Assembly: GCA_900539835.1 (NCBI GenBank)
Contig: UQDR01000027.1
Location: 1 to 26,164, forward strand
Length of the DNA: 26,164 nucleotides
Source: an uncultured Ruminococcus sp.
GTDB taxonomy: Bacteria > Bacillota > Clostridia > Oscillospirales > Ruminococcaceae
Direction of reading: 5' to 3'
Positions 8,023 to 15,472 of this stretch are shown piece by piece. The notes under the pieces were generated by a model. That model was given only the letters and a program-made list of their open reading frames with translations. It had not been told where the DNA came from and made no database searches. How positions within the stretch are numbered: position 1 is the stretch's first letter; each line of letters begins with the position of its first letter. The position numbers and the translations under genes were made by a program.

Positions 8023-8334
8023 ATGTATGAAGAGTTTGTTAGAAACAGAATAACAGAACTTAGAATTAAAAAAGATGTATCCGAATATCAAATGAGTTAT
8101 GATTTAGGGCACAGCCGAGGATATATTTATAACATTTCTTCCGGCAAATCATTGCCGCCGCTTTCCGAATTATTTGCGATATGCGAATATTTTGGAATTA
8201 CTCCTGCACAATTTTTTGATGATAAAATGTCACATCCCGAATTAATACAAAAAGCACTTGAAGGCTTAAAGCAATTAAATGACAGTGACTTATTATTAAT
8301 TTTAAATAATATAAATCGTCTGCTAAAGCCTTAA
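8023..8334 (+). CDS. XRE/Cro-type helix-turn-helix regulator
   Basis: This is a 103-residue protein with an N-terminal Cro/CI-type helix-turn-helix. RNRITELRIKKDVSEYQMSY leads into the recognition region DLGHSRGYIYNISSGKSLPP, then LSELFAICEYFGITPAQFFD, which is the usual helix 4-5 pattern. The remaining 30 residues (HPELIQKALEGLKQLNDSDL onward) form a leucine-rich tail that may dimerise. The frame stays open to a GTG at 8014 and an ATG at 8017, but GAGGTG (8011-8016) fits as ribosome site only for the ATG at 8023. It is divergent from the small ribbon-helix-helix gene across 247 bases of AT-rich DNA. It is single-gene, closed by a terminator at 8433-8465. Its targets are unknown. Confidence 0.85.
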   Translation: MYEEFVRNRITELRIKKDVSEYQMSYDLGHSRGYIYNISSGKSLPPLSELFAICEYFGITPAQFFDDKMSHPELIQKALEGLKQLNDSDLLLILNNINRLLKP

Positions 8335-8432
8335 GATAATTTTGCGGGAAGAAGATTTTTTCCTTTTGTCAGAGGGATTTTGCCTTGTAAATAGGGTTGA
8401 CACAATCTTTAATTTTTAATTTTTATAAGTTC

Positions 8433-8465
8433 AAAAGCGAACTCAAATCGGGTTTGCTTTTTTAT
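8433..8465 (+). terminator. Terminator of the XRE-type gene
   Basis: A 12-pair stem, two of them G-T wobbles, joins AAAAGCGAACTC (8433-8444) and GGGTTTGCTTTT (8450-8461). It is followed by a T-rich tail (TTTATTTAT). It lies about 100 bases past the gene; the interval 8335-8432 has no gene that I can see. Confidence 0.8.
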
Positions 8466-8493
8466 TTATAAAGACTGCCGGCTATGTTTCTGC

Positions 8494-8522
8494 TTGCGAA
8501 AAAGCATAATGTATGATATAAT
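8494..8522 (+). promoter_or_regulatory. Promoter of rmuC-hisC
   Basis: TTGCGA (8494-8499) and TATAAT (8517-8522) are exactly 17 bases apart, 30 bases before the rmuC start codon and its GGGAGA ribosome site. Confidence 0.75.
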
Positions 8523-8552
8523 TATAATGATATATTTTCGGGAGATGTTAAA

Positions 8553-9884
8553 ATGGATATTGCTATATTAATTTGTTTGATCGCAGTAATTATTTTGTTG
8601 ATAATACTATTAATAAAATCAGGAAATCATGATGACAATTCATATAAGGAATTAGCTGAACAGTTAGAAAAAATACGCAATGAGAATGCTGTTAATGAAA
8701 GAGAACAGCGCAGGGAGATAACTGCTAACATTCAAGGCTCCGTAAAAAGCTTAGGCGATATGCTTATAGAAAATCAAAAAAGCGCCTTTTCTGCTCAGAC
8801 AAGCCGCATTGAGGACATGGACAAATCTATAACTGACAAACAGCAGGCATCAGGCGAGGCGATTTCTGCACAGATGAAAACCCTTGAAAACCGTTTCAAG
8901 ACCCTTGAATCCAACAACGAACAAAAGCTTGAAGCTATGAGAGGTACGATTTCAAAACAGCTTAACTACATACAAGAGGACAACAACAAAAAGCTTGATC
9001 AAATCAGAACCACAGTTGACGAGAAGCTTCAAAAGACTTTAGAGGACAAGATGAATCAATCCTTTAAGCTGGTAAGCGAGCGTCTTGAAGAAGTATACAA
9101 AGGCTTAGGCGAGATGCAGAATCTTGCCACAGGTGTGGGAGATTTGAAAAAGGTTCTCTCAAATGTTAAAACAAGAGGTATTCTCGGGGAAATTCAGCTT
9201 GGAGCGATTTTGCAGGAAATTCTCACCCCCGAACAATATGACACAGAAGTTCCTACAATTCCGGGAAGTTCAAACAGGGTAGAATTTGCAGTGAAACTTC
9301 CTGGCGGAACTGATGGAGAACACGTTTATTTACCTATCGACTCAAAATTTCCGGGAGACACTTATGCGGCGCTTCAGGATGCATATGAATCCGGCTCTGC
9401 GGAGGCAGTCAAGACTGCATATAAAAACCTTGAGGTTATTATCAAGAAGTGTGCTAAGGACATAAAGGAAAAATATATTGCTCCGCCTTATACCACAAAT
9501 TTTGCAGTAATGTTCCTGCCATTTGAGGGGCTTTATGCAGAGGTTGTCAATCACGGACTTGTGGAAATTTTACAGAACGAATATAAAATCAATATTGCAG
9601 GGCCTTCAACTATGGCGGCTATGCTAAACTCACTGCAAATGGGATTCAAGACCCTTGCTATTCAAAAGCGTAGCAGCGAGGTTTGGCAGGTGCTTGGTGC
9701 GGTAAAAACAGAGTTTACTACATTTGAAAAGGTACTTAATTCCGCAAAGGACAGAATCAGAAAGGTTGATGAGGATCTTGACAAACTTGTTGGCGTAAGG
9801 ACAAGGCAAATCAACCGTAAATTAAGAGATGTAGAAAGCCTTGACTCTGATATGTCGGTAAAACTCATTGACACTGACGAATAA
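8553..9884 (+). CDS. rmuC: DNA recombination protein RmuC, membrane-anchored
   Basis: RmuC proteins limit inversion and other recombination at inverted repeats and carry a predicted PD-(D/E)XK nuclease-like core. The 443-residue protein starts with one hydrophobic anchor (residues 3-22). A long coiled-coil stretch (about 30-190) follows, rich in Gln, Glu and Lys. The RmuC domain proper includes the hallmark GVGDLKKVLSNVKTRGILGE (194-213), LPIDSKFPGD at 260-269 with D263 and K265 as candidate core residues, and FLPFEGLYAEV. SSEVWQVLGAVKTEF follows in the C-terminal part. It is the first gene behind the promoter at 8494-8522, and hisC follows 16 bases after its stop. Confidence 0.93.
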   Translation: MDIAILICLIAVIILLIILLIKSGNHDDNSYKELAEQLEKIRNENAVNEREQRREITANIQGSVKSLGDMLIENQKSAFSAQTSRIEDMDKSITDKQQASGEAISAQMKTLENRFKTLESNNEQKLEAMRGTISKQLNYIQEDNNKKLDQIRTTVDEKLQKTLEDKMNQSFKLVSERLEEVYKGLGEMQNLATGVGDLKKVLSNVKTRGILGEIQLGAILQEILTPEQYDTEVPTIPGSSNRVEFAVKLPGGTDGEHVYLPIDSKFPGDTYAALQDAYESGSAEAVKTAYKNLEVIIKKCAKDIKEKYIAPPYTTNFAVMFLPFEGLYAEVVNHGLVEILQNEYKINIAGPSTMAAMLNSLQMGFKTLAIQKRSSEVWQVLGAVKTEFTTFEKVLNSAKDRIRKVDEDLDKLVGVRTRQINRKLRDVESLDSDMSVKLIDTDE

Positions 9885-9900
9885 CGAAAGGACAGCGAAA

Positions 9901-10965
9901 ATGAATAATAGACCTTGGCAGAAAAATCTGATAAAAATAGAGCCGTATGTTGCGGGGGAACAGCCGAAATTTGACGATATTATCAAGCTGAACGCCAATG
10001 AAAATCCTTATCCTCCGTCACCTGAAGTAAGAAAGGTTTTAGACAATTTCAGCTACAGCGATTTAAAGAAATACCCTTCTATAGATGCAAATCCGTTGAG
10101 AGAAGCCATTGCAGAATATTACGGTATAAAGAAAGAAAACGTATTTACGGGCAATGGGTCTGACGATGTCCTTGCAACGGCATTCAGGGCATTTTTTAAT
10201 TCCGAGCTTCCTATTGCATATCCTGATATTACATACTCTTTTTATCCTGTATGGTGCGAGCTTTTAAAGATACCTTCAAAGGTTTATGCTGTTGACGATA
10301 ATTTTAGAATTAATGCAAAAGACTATTATGAACCAAACGGGGGAGTAGTTATACCCAACCCGAATGCTCCCACCTCAATCGGAGAGGGAAAGGACTTTAT
10401 CATTGATCTTTTAGAGCACAACAAAGACAGCATAGTTATAATTGATGAAGCCTATGCGGACTTCGGCGAATACTCCGCTGTTGAGCTTATAGACAAATAT
10501 GACAACTTAGTTGTTACTCAGACATTTTCAAAATCAAGGTCTATGGCAGGAATGCGTGTTGCGGCGGCATTTGCAAATCCTTATCTTATTTCATATATGG
10601 ACGCAGTCAAGGATTCCTATAATTCATATCCTATGGACAGCATTGCTATTCAGACAGGAATAGCATCAATTAAAGATAAAGCATATTTTGAAGATACTGT
10701 TGCAAAAATTATTGCTACTCGTGAGAGAACTGCAAATGAACTTAAAAAATTGGGTTTCATGGTTTTGGACAGCAGCACTAACTTTTTGTTTGCTTCCCAT
10801 TCAAAACACAATGCCAAGGATATTTTTGGATATCTGAAATCCAAAAATATTTTCATAAGATACTTTAATAAACCAAGAATTGAAAACTACCTGCGAATTA
10901 CAATTGGAACTGACGAAGAGATGAATGCATTTTTAAAGGCTGTTAAGGAATACTTAGGCGATTAA
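9901..10965 (+). CDS. hisC: Histidinol-phosphate aminotransferase
   Basis: This is a fold-type I PLP aminotransferase that converts imidazole acetol phosphate plus glutamate to histidinol phosphate in histidine synthesis. The 354 residues match the family. Seen are LNANENPYPPSP near 30-41, FTGNGSDD at 82-89, PNPNAPTS at 152-159 (the family usually has NPNNPTG), IDEAYADF at 181-188 and TFSKSRSMAGMR, in which Lys211 should carry the cofactor. The start is the ATG at 9901, because AAAGGA lies eight bases before it; an upstream in-frame codon inside rmuC has no such site. No other his genes are near, so it may be a dispersed his gene, or an aromatic aminotransferase of the same family. Confidence 0.9.
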   Translation: MNNRPWQKNLIKIEPYVAGEQPKFDDIIKLNANENPYPPSPEVRKVLDNFSYSDLKKYPSIDANPLREAIAEYYGIKKENVFTGNGSDDVLATAFRAFFNSELPIAYPDITYSFYPVWCELLKIPSKVYAVDDNFRINAKDYYEPNGGVVIPNPNAPTSIGEGKDFIIDLLEHNKDSIVIIDEAYADFGEYSAVELIDKYDNLVVTQTFSKSRSMAGMRVAAAFANPYLISYMDAVKDSYNSYPMDSIAIQTGIASIKDKAYFEDTVAKIIATRERTANELKKLGFMVLDSSTNFLFASHSKHNAKDIFGYLKSKNIFIRYFNKPRIENYLRITIGTDEEMNAFLKAVKEYLGD

Positions 10966-10968
10966 GCT

Positions 10969-10998
10969 GGTCTGCTGTTATACACGGCAGACTTTAAA
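10969..10998 (+). terminator. Probable terminator after hisC
   Basis: Nine pairs including wobbles (GGTCTGCTG with CGGCAGACT) are followed by TTAAATTT. The tail is weak, so some readthrough into the gene at 11044 is plausible. Confidence 0.55.
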
Positions 10999-11043
10999 TT
11001 TAATGACATTATTGCAATACAAAATTTTTTCAGAGGTGTTTTA

Positions 11044-11694
11044 ATGACAAAAAAAGAAATCTTCAAAAGATATGCTTTATTTATTATCAGCTTATTTTTT
11101 TCAGCTTTAGGCGTTGCATTTACAAAGCATGGTGAGCTTGGAGTTTCACCAATATCGTCCGTTGCAAATATAATGAGTTATAAGTTCCCCATATTGACAA
11201 TGGGAACGTGGCTTATAATATGGAACTGCATATTGATTTTGGGACAAATCATTATTCTAAGGAAAAACTTTCAGATAATTCAGCTTTTACAGATACCGTT
11301 GTCTTTTCTGTTTGGATATTTCACTGATTTCGGATTATGGTGTGTATCTGTTATTCCTGCAAATTCATATCCAATAAGATTGCTTATGGTTGTTTTAGGG
11401 ATAATCATACTTGGATTCGGCATTGCTCTTTCTGTAATTGCCAATGTAATTATGAATGCAGGTGAAGCGTTTGTAAAAGCTATTTCTGATGTATCTAATA
11501 AGAATTTTGGGAATGTGAAGATTGCCTTTGACATAATATGTGTTGTTCTTTCAATTATTCTATCTCTAATATTTTTTAATTTCACAATCGTGGGTACAAG
11601 AGAGGGAACGATTATTTCTGCCTTTTGCACCGGCATAGCAGTTAAATTCTTTACACGCATATTAAGGACATCTATTGAACGCAGACTAAGTTAG
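11044..11694 (+). CDS. YczE/YitT-like integral membrane protein
   Basis: This is a 216-residue protein with about five or six membrane segments: roughly residues 9-28, 47-70, 78-97, 107-137, 156-178 and 183-205. The pattern GVAFTKHGELGVSPISSVANIM in the first third, and a second glycine-rich segment with NVIMNAGEAFVKAISD, resemble the YczE/YyaS/YitT (DUF6198-like) proteins of Firmicutes, whose transport substrate is not established. No catalytic motif is visible. AGAGGTG lies five bases before the ATG. It sits alone between the hisC hairpin and the cysK promoter, in the same direction as both. Assignment is by general likeness, so the family name is less certain than the membrane nature. Confidence 0.7.
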   Translation: MTKKEIFKRYALFIISLFFSALGVAFTKHGELGVSPISSVANIMSYKFPILTMGTWLIIWNCILILGQIIILRKNFQIIQLLQIPLSFLFGYFTDFGLWCVSVIPANSYPIRLLMVVLGIIILGFGIALSVIANVIMNAGEAFVKAISDVSNKNFGNVKIAFDIICVVLSIILSLIFFNFTIVGTREGTIISAFCTGIAVKFFTRILRTSIERRLS

Positions 11695-11705
11695 TGGGAA
11701 TATTG

Positions 11706-11734
11706 TTGCATTAAAGACAAAAATATGGTATACT
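11706..11734 (+). promoter_or_regulatory. Promoter of cysK and the mannanase gene
   Basis: TTGCAT (11706-11711) and TATACT (11729-11734) are separated by 17 bases, and the -10 is preceded by TGG (extended -10 form). The leader of about 40 bases ends with a G-rich ribosome site (GGGGG, seven bases before the ATG). Confidence 0.75.
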
Positions 11735-11780
11735 TTTAATACTTTAATTAATATTACAGACATTTTACGGGGGCTTTTTT

Positions 11781-12713
11781 ATGATACATAATAATATACT
11801 TGAAGTGGTCGGACACACGCCCATGGTTCGATTAAACAGAATGGTTGATGAGGATTCCGCTCAGATCATTGTAAAATTTGAGGGACTGAATGTGGGCGGT
11901 TCAATCAAGACCCGCACAGCATTGGAAATGATAAATGACGCTGAGGCCAAGGGACTTATAAACAAGGACACGATAATTGTTGAGCCTACCAGCGGAAATC
12001 AAGGCATCGGACTCGCTCTTATCGGTGCGGTAAAAGGATATAAGGTAATTATTATTATGCCGGACTCGGTTAGCGAAGAACGCAGAAAGCTTATTGCACA
12101 CTATGGGGCTGAAGTGAAGCTTATGCACGATCACGGAAATATCGGCGACTGCATTAAGGAATGCATGGATACTGCTTTAAAAATGGCAGAAGAAAATCCA
12201 AATGTTTTTGTTCCTCAGCAATTTGAAAACCCTGCTAATCCAAGGGCACACAAGCATCACACAGGATTAGAGATAATGGAACAGGTTGAAGGTCCTATTG
12301 ACGGATTCTGCTCCGGAATCGGCACCGGAGGCACAATAAGCGGTATCGGCGAGGTTCTCAAGGCACAGAATCCGCAAATAGAAATCTGGGCTGTTGAGCC
12401 TGAAAACGCCGCTATTCTTGCCGGAGGAACGGTGGGAACACATCTTCAGATGGGAATCGGCGACGGAGTTATTCCAAAAAATCTTAATCAGGAAATTTAT
12501 AACGACATATATATTGTAAGCGACGAAGAAGCTATTGAAACGGCAAAGGACCTTGCAAGACTCGAAGGAATCATGTGCGGAATTTCAGGAGGAACGAATG
12601 TTGCGGCGGCAAAGAAGCTTGCCAAAAAGCTTGGAAAGGGCAAAACTGTTGTTACTGTTTTACCTGATACAGCGGAAAGATATTTTTCAACTCCTTTATT
12701 TGAAAATGAATGA
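11781..12713 (+). CDS. cysK: Cysteine synthase family PLP enzyme with altered motifs
   Basis: This is a fold-type II PLP enzyme of the O-acetylserine sulfhydrylase/cystathionine synthase family, 310 residues, cytoplasmic. Expected landmarks are present: GHTPMVRLNR at 11-20, Lys43 as the PLP-binding residue, the phosphate loop GIGTGGT at 179-185, PQQFENPANP at 145-154 and the C-terminal GISGG. Three spots differ from the usual CysK consensus. N-P-G-G-S-V-K-D-R is here N-V-G-G-S-I-K-T-R (37-45), and the substrate loop TSGNTG is TSGNQG (70-75). The loop threonine normally contacts the substrate carboxylate, so substrate preference may be altered. The best guess is cysteine synthase, which would pair with the sulfide-using metY elsewhere in the window. 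The mannanase-type gene follows 31 bases after the stop. The ribosome site is an unusual run of five G. Confidence 0.85.
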   Translation: MIHNNILEVVGHTPMVRLNRMVDEDSAQIIVKFEGLNVGGSIKTRTALEMINDAEAKGLINKDTIIVEPTSGNQGIGLALIGAVKGYKVIIIMPDSVSEERRKLIAHYGAEVKLMHDHGNIGDCIKECMDTALKMAEENPNVFVPQQFENPANPRAHKHHTGLEIMEQVEGPIDGFCSGIGTGGTISGIGEVLKAQNPQIEIWAVEPENAAILAGGTVGTHLQMGIGDGVIPKNLNQEIYNDIYIVSDEEAIETAKDLARLEGIMCGISGGTNVAAAKKLAKKLGKGKTVVTVLPDTAERYFSTPLFENE

Positions 12714-12744
12714 TAAAATTTATCGGAAAGGAAAGACTAAGGTT

Positions 12745-14364
12745 ATGTGGATAAAAAGATTAACTGCTTTTGCCTGTGCTTTATTCCTTTTATGTGCAGC
12801 GGGCTGTGGACAGTCTATTTCCGAAAACAACGATGTAATAGAAAGCTCTTCAGAACAAGGCTTTGAGGAGCGAAATGAAAATATAGACCTAAAGACTGAT
12901 GAAGATTTTTCCGACGGGTCTGAAATTACACAAACGGATATAGCCTTACAGCAAATCAAATATGTGAAATATGACAAGACTATTCAGGCAGAAGACGGAA
13001 CTATTTCCGGCGGCACAAAAATCGACAAGACCCGAAAAGGCTATAAGGGGAAAGGCTATGTCACAAATTTCAATGGAAGTGAAAACAAATGGGAGATTGC
13101 TTTTGATTTAAGCGATTCTCAATTTTATAATATAGCTGTTACGGCTGCAAGCGACAAGGCGGTTACAACAAAACTTGCGGTAAACGGTGAAATTATGGGA
13201 GAGATCCCTCTTAGCGGCTCTAAAGCCTTTGAGACATTTTCACTGAGCAACATATACATAAAAAAAGGAACTGCTGTTATCACTATGATGTCAGATGACG
13301 TCACTGTTGACGTTGATTTTGTAAAAGTTACATCAGCTAAAGACAGCATTCTGTCAGGAGCAACCGCTGAAAAGGCACAGCTTTCCAACAAAAACGCAGA
13401 CGCCAATGCAAAGGCATTATACAAATATCTTTGTGAAAATTACGGCAAAAAAGTTATTCTCGGACAATATGACACTGTTGGAACACATGTTGAAACAGAC
13501 AAAATTTATGAGGTCACGGGAAAATATCCTGCCATAAGATTTGGCGATTTAATGCCTTTTACACAAGATAAGAACATCTCAGCAGAAAATGAAATTGAAT
13601 ATGCTGTTGAATGGAGCAAATCCGGTGGAATTGTGGGATATATGTGGCACTGGACAGATCCTTCAGGAAGCGGAGAATATTATGCTGACAAGACGGATTT
13701 TGATCTATCAAAGGCTGTGACAAAAGAAGATATTGCAACACTTTCAGACAAGCAGATAGACAAGCTTCACAAGGAAAAGAAGATTTCTGATGAATGTGCG
13801 GCAATCATAAAAGATATTGACAGGATATCTGAACAGCTCAAGATTTTACAGGACAATGGTATTTCTGTAATCTGGCGGCCTATTCAGGAAGCAAGCAACG
13901 GTTATTTCTGGTGGGGCAAGGACTCAGCGTCATACAAATGGTTATGGAAGCTTTTATATGAACGTCAGACGGAATATCACAAGCTTAATAACTTAATTTG
14001 GGTTTGGAGCGCACAGAACGCTGACTGGTATGTCGGAGATAAGCAATGCGACATCATTTCCGCTGACATATATGACAAAAACCAAAGCTCAGGACAGCTT
14101 AACACATTATTGTTTCTGACTAAGATCTGCAACAGCAAGCCTATTGCCATGAGCGAATGCGGAAGCTTTCCTGACATTAATGCTATTGCGGAGGAAAACG
14201 CTTTATGGTCTTATATTGGGCAATGGGGCGGAAATTATCTCATTAATGATGATGGGAATCTTTCAGAGGAATATAATACCGCAGAGCAGCTTATAAAAAT
14301 GTATAACAATTCGCTGGTCATAACAAAGGACAAGCTGCCTGATAATTTAAAGTCAAATAATTAA
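12745..14364 (+). CDS. Lipoprotein with CBM35-like and GH26 mannanase-type domains
   Basis: This is a predicted cell-surface glycoside hydrolase, 539 residues. A lipoprotein signal (basic WIKR, then a hydrophobic stretch) ends in CAAGC, so Cys21 should be lipidated. Residues 22-75 are an acidic, Ser-rich linker. Residues 76-198 look like a beta-sandwich CBM35/CBM6-type module (begins IQAEDGTISGG, ends VDVDFVKV). Residues 222-520 match GH26: KVILGQYD at 236-243, YMWHWTDP at 299-306, WRPIQEASNGYFWWG at 377-391 with Glu382 as acid/base, and AMSECGS at 468-474 with Glu471 as nucleophile. The usual substrate of the family is beta-mannan. The start is the ATG at 12745, because it directly precedes the signal peptide and a GGAAAGGAAAG stretch lies upstream. 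An ATG overlapping the cysK stop (12706) is the alternative. No dockerin or sortase motif is seen. Confidence 0.9.
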   Translation: MWIKRLTAFACALFLLCAAGCGQSISENNDVIESSSEQGFEERNENIDLKTDEDFSDGSEITQTDIALQQIKYVKYDKTIQAEDGTISGGTKIDKTRKGYKGKGYVTNFNGSENKWEIAFDLSDSQFYNIAVTAASDKAVTTKLAVNGEIMGEIPLSGSKAFETFSLSNIYIKKGTAVITMMSDDVTVDVDFVKVTSAKDSILSGATAEKAQLSNKNADANAKALYKYLCENYGKKVILGQYDTVGTHVETDKIYEVTGKYPAIRFGDLMPFTQDKNISAENEIEYAVEWSKSGGIVGYMWHWTDPSGSGEYYADKTDFDLSKAVTKEDIATLSDKQIDKLHKEKKISDECAAIIKDIDRISEQLKILQDNGISVIWRPIQEASNGYFWWGKDSASYKWLWKLLYERQTEYHKLNNLIWVWSAQNADWYVGDKQCDIISADIYDKNQSSGQLNTLLFLTKICNSKPIAMSECGSFPDINAIAEENALWSYIGQWGGNYLINDDGNLSEEYNTAEQLIKMYNNSLVITKDKLPDNLKSNN

Positions 14365-14378
14365 AAATTAAAACAGTA

Positions 14379-14409
14379 ACTGCCGCAATTATTTTGCGGC
14401 AGTCTTTTT
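14379..14409 (+). terminator. Terminator of cysK-mannanase unit
   Basis: A perfect ten-pair stem (ACTGCCGCAA with TTGCGGCAGT) with a five-base loop is followed by CTTTTTT. It is a textbook intrinsic terminator 15 bases after the stop codon. Confidence 0.92.
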
Positions 14410-14410
14410 T

Positions 14411-14439
14411 GCATATCTTAAAATATTGTGCAAATAATA
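14411..14439 (+). promoter_or_regulatory. Candidate sigma-G (forespore) promoter of spoVAC
   Basis: GCATA (14411-14415) fits the sigma-G -35 consensus as I remember it (GHATR). AATAATA (14433-14439), 17 bases later, matches six of seven positions of the -10 consensus CATWHTA. It lies 32 bases before the spoVAC ATG and just after the preceding terminator. No good sigma-A promoter is visible in this gap. The sequence is AT-rich, so chance is a real possibility. Confidence 0.4.
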
Positions 14440-14471
14440 TTGGAAAAGAAATAATGAAAGGGATATGCAAA

Positions 14472-14915
14472 ATGGATATTAATTTAAGCAAAACTCAATA
14501 CTCTGAAATGTATAAGGAGGCTTCTAAGGGTACTAAATGGTGGATCACCATTCCAAAGGCTTTTATTATAGGCGGTTTGATTTGCATGCTCGGTGAGGGT
14601 TTGCTCAATCTATATTCTTCTTTCGGGCTTTCTGAAAAAAATTCCGGAATGGCAACTTCTATAACCTTAGTCTTTCTGTCAGCTCTTCTCACGGCTTTTG
14701 GTCTTTATGACAGACTTGCCAAACATGCCGGTGCAGGCACGCTTGTTCCTATTACCGGTTTTGCAAACTCGGTTGTTGCTCCTGCAATAGAATTCAAGAC
14801 AGAGGGCTTTGTTTTAGGTCTTGGAGCAAAAATCTTTATTATTTCCGGTCCTGTTATTCTTTATGGTATACTTGCAAGCGTTGTTTACGGACTTATTTAT
14901 TACCTGTTCTTTTAA
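14472..14915 (+). CDS. spoVAC: Stage V sporulation protein AC
   Basis: SpoVAC is an inner-spore-membrane protein of the channel that moves calcium-dipicolinate into the forespore and out on germination. The 147-residue product has normal length with about four membrane segments (roughly 28-50, 60-82, 88-115 and 120-146). The diagnostic stretch LVPITGFANSVVAPAIEFK and the following FVLGLGAKIF, then SGPVILYGI, are near-identical to the family as I know it. The start at 14472 is chosen because AAAGGG lies nine bases upstream; an earlier ATG (14454) itself overlaps that ribosome site. Unlike the usual arrangement, spoVAD and spoVAE do not follow: the next gene is a YkgJ-type protein with its own promoter. 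It is either a dispersed copy or a second paralogue. Its presence implies a spore-forming ancestry. Confidence 0.93.
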   Translation: MDINLSKTQYSEMYKEASKGTKWWITIPKAFIIGGLICMLGEGLLNLYSSFGLSEKNSGMATSITLVFLSALLTAFGLYDRLAKHAGAGTLVPITGFANSVVAPAIEFKTEGFVLGLGAKIFIISGPVILYGILASVVYGLIYYLFF

Positions 14916-14916
14916 C

Positions 14917-14945
14917 TTGCGTTTTTGCGTAAAATGTGGTAAAAT
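14917..14945 (+). promoter_or_regulatory. Promoter of ykgJ-tex-radC
   Basis: TTGCGT (14917-14922) and TAAAAT (14940-14945) are 17 bases apart, directly after the spoVAC stop codon. It would separate housekeeping expression of the following genes from spoVAC. Confidence 0.65.
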
Positions 14946-14976
14946 TAAAGCATACTGAAATCGGGCGGTGATTGGT

Positions 14977-15459
14977 TTGCTTAGCAAGATATTATCAAAA
15001 GAAGAATGCGCAAAATGCCGAATATGCTGTTGCTTTGACAGTTCTGACATCTGGGAGGCTCCTGTTATCACTCAATCTAAGGCTGATGAGATTCTCAAGG
15101 ATTATAATTCAGAACAAAAATTTCTAAACAAGGACGATCATTATATCCTTGATATGAAAAAAGAGGCTGATAAGGACTTATTCTACTGCTCAATGCTGGA
15201 CAAGCAAAGCGGATGTATAATGAAAGATAAAAAGCCCTTTGACTGCCGAATCTGGCCGTTTCGCATTATGGACTTAAACGGAACTAATGTTATTACATTA
15301 TCACCTGTTTGCCCTGTTGTAAAGACACGCTCACTTGAAGAATTATCGGATTTTGCAAAAGAGCTTGCACCGATTGTTTTTGAAGAGGCAAAAGTAAATC
15401 CGCAGATAATCAAGCCTTATATTAACGGATATCCCATACTTGCGGTAAATGCAGACTGA
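14977..15459 (+). CDS. YkgJ-family cysteine-cluster protein
   Basis: This is a small protein of about 160 residues with the CxxCxxCC-type cluster CAKCRICC near its N-terminus and a second set of cysteines further on: YCSMLDKQSGC, then DCRIWPFRI, then SPVCPVV. This is the signature of the YkgJ (Fe-S or zinc cluster) family, whose biochemical role is not generally established. A WEAPVIT segment between the clusters also fits the family. The start is uncertain. A TTG at 14977 has GGTGA five bases upstream, while a GTG at 14968 gives three more residues but has no room for a ribosome site. It is the first gene of a likely unit with tex (13 bases further) and radC. Confidence 0.8.
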   Translation: MLSKILSKEECAKCRICCCFDSSDIWEAPVITQSKADEILKDYNSEQKFLNKDDHYILDMKKEADKDLFYCSMLDKQSGCIMKDKKPFDCRIWPFRIMDLNGTNVITLSPVCPVVKTRSLEELSDFAKELAPIVFEEAKVNPQIIKPYINGYPILAVNAD

Positions 15460-15472
15460 AAGGAAAACTGAC

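Noticed and set aside
7584..8334. Possible toxin-antitoxin pair
   Set aside because: Both small proteins look like DNA-binding regulators, they are divergent, and neither has a toxin-like partner next to it.
8397..8438. TTGACA with a T/A-rich -10-like stretch before the terminator at 8433
   Set aside because: No proper -10 at 16-18 bases, and any transcript would begin at the terminator hairpin itself.
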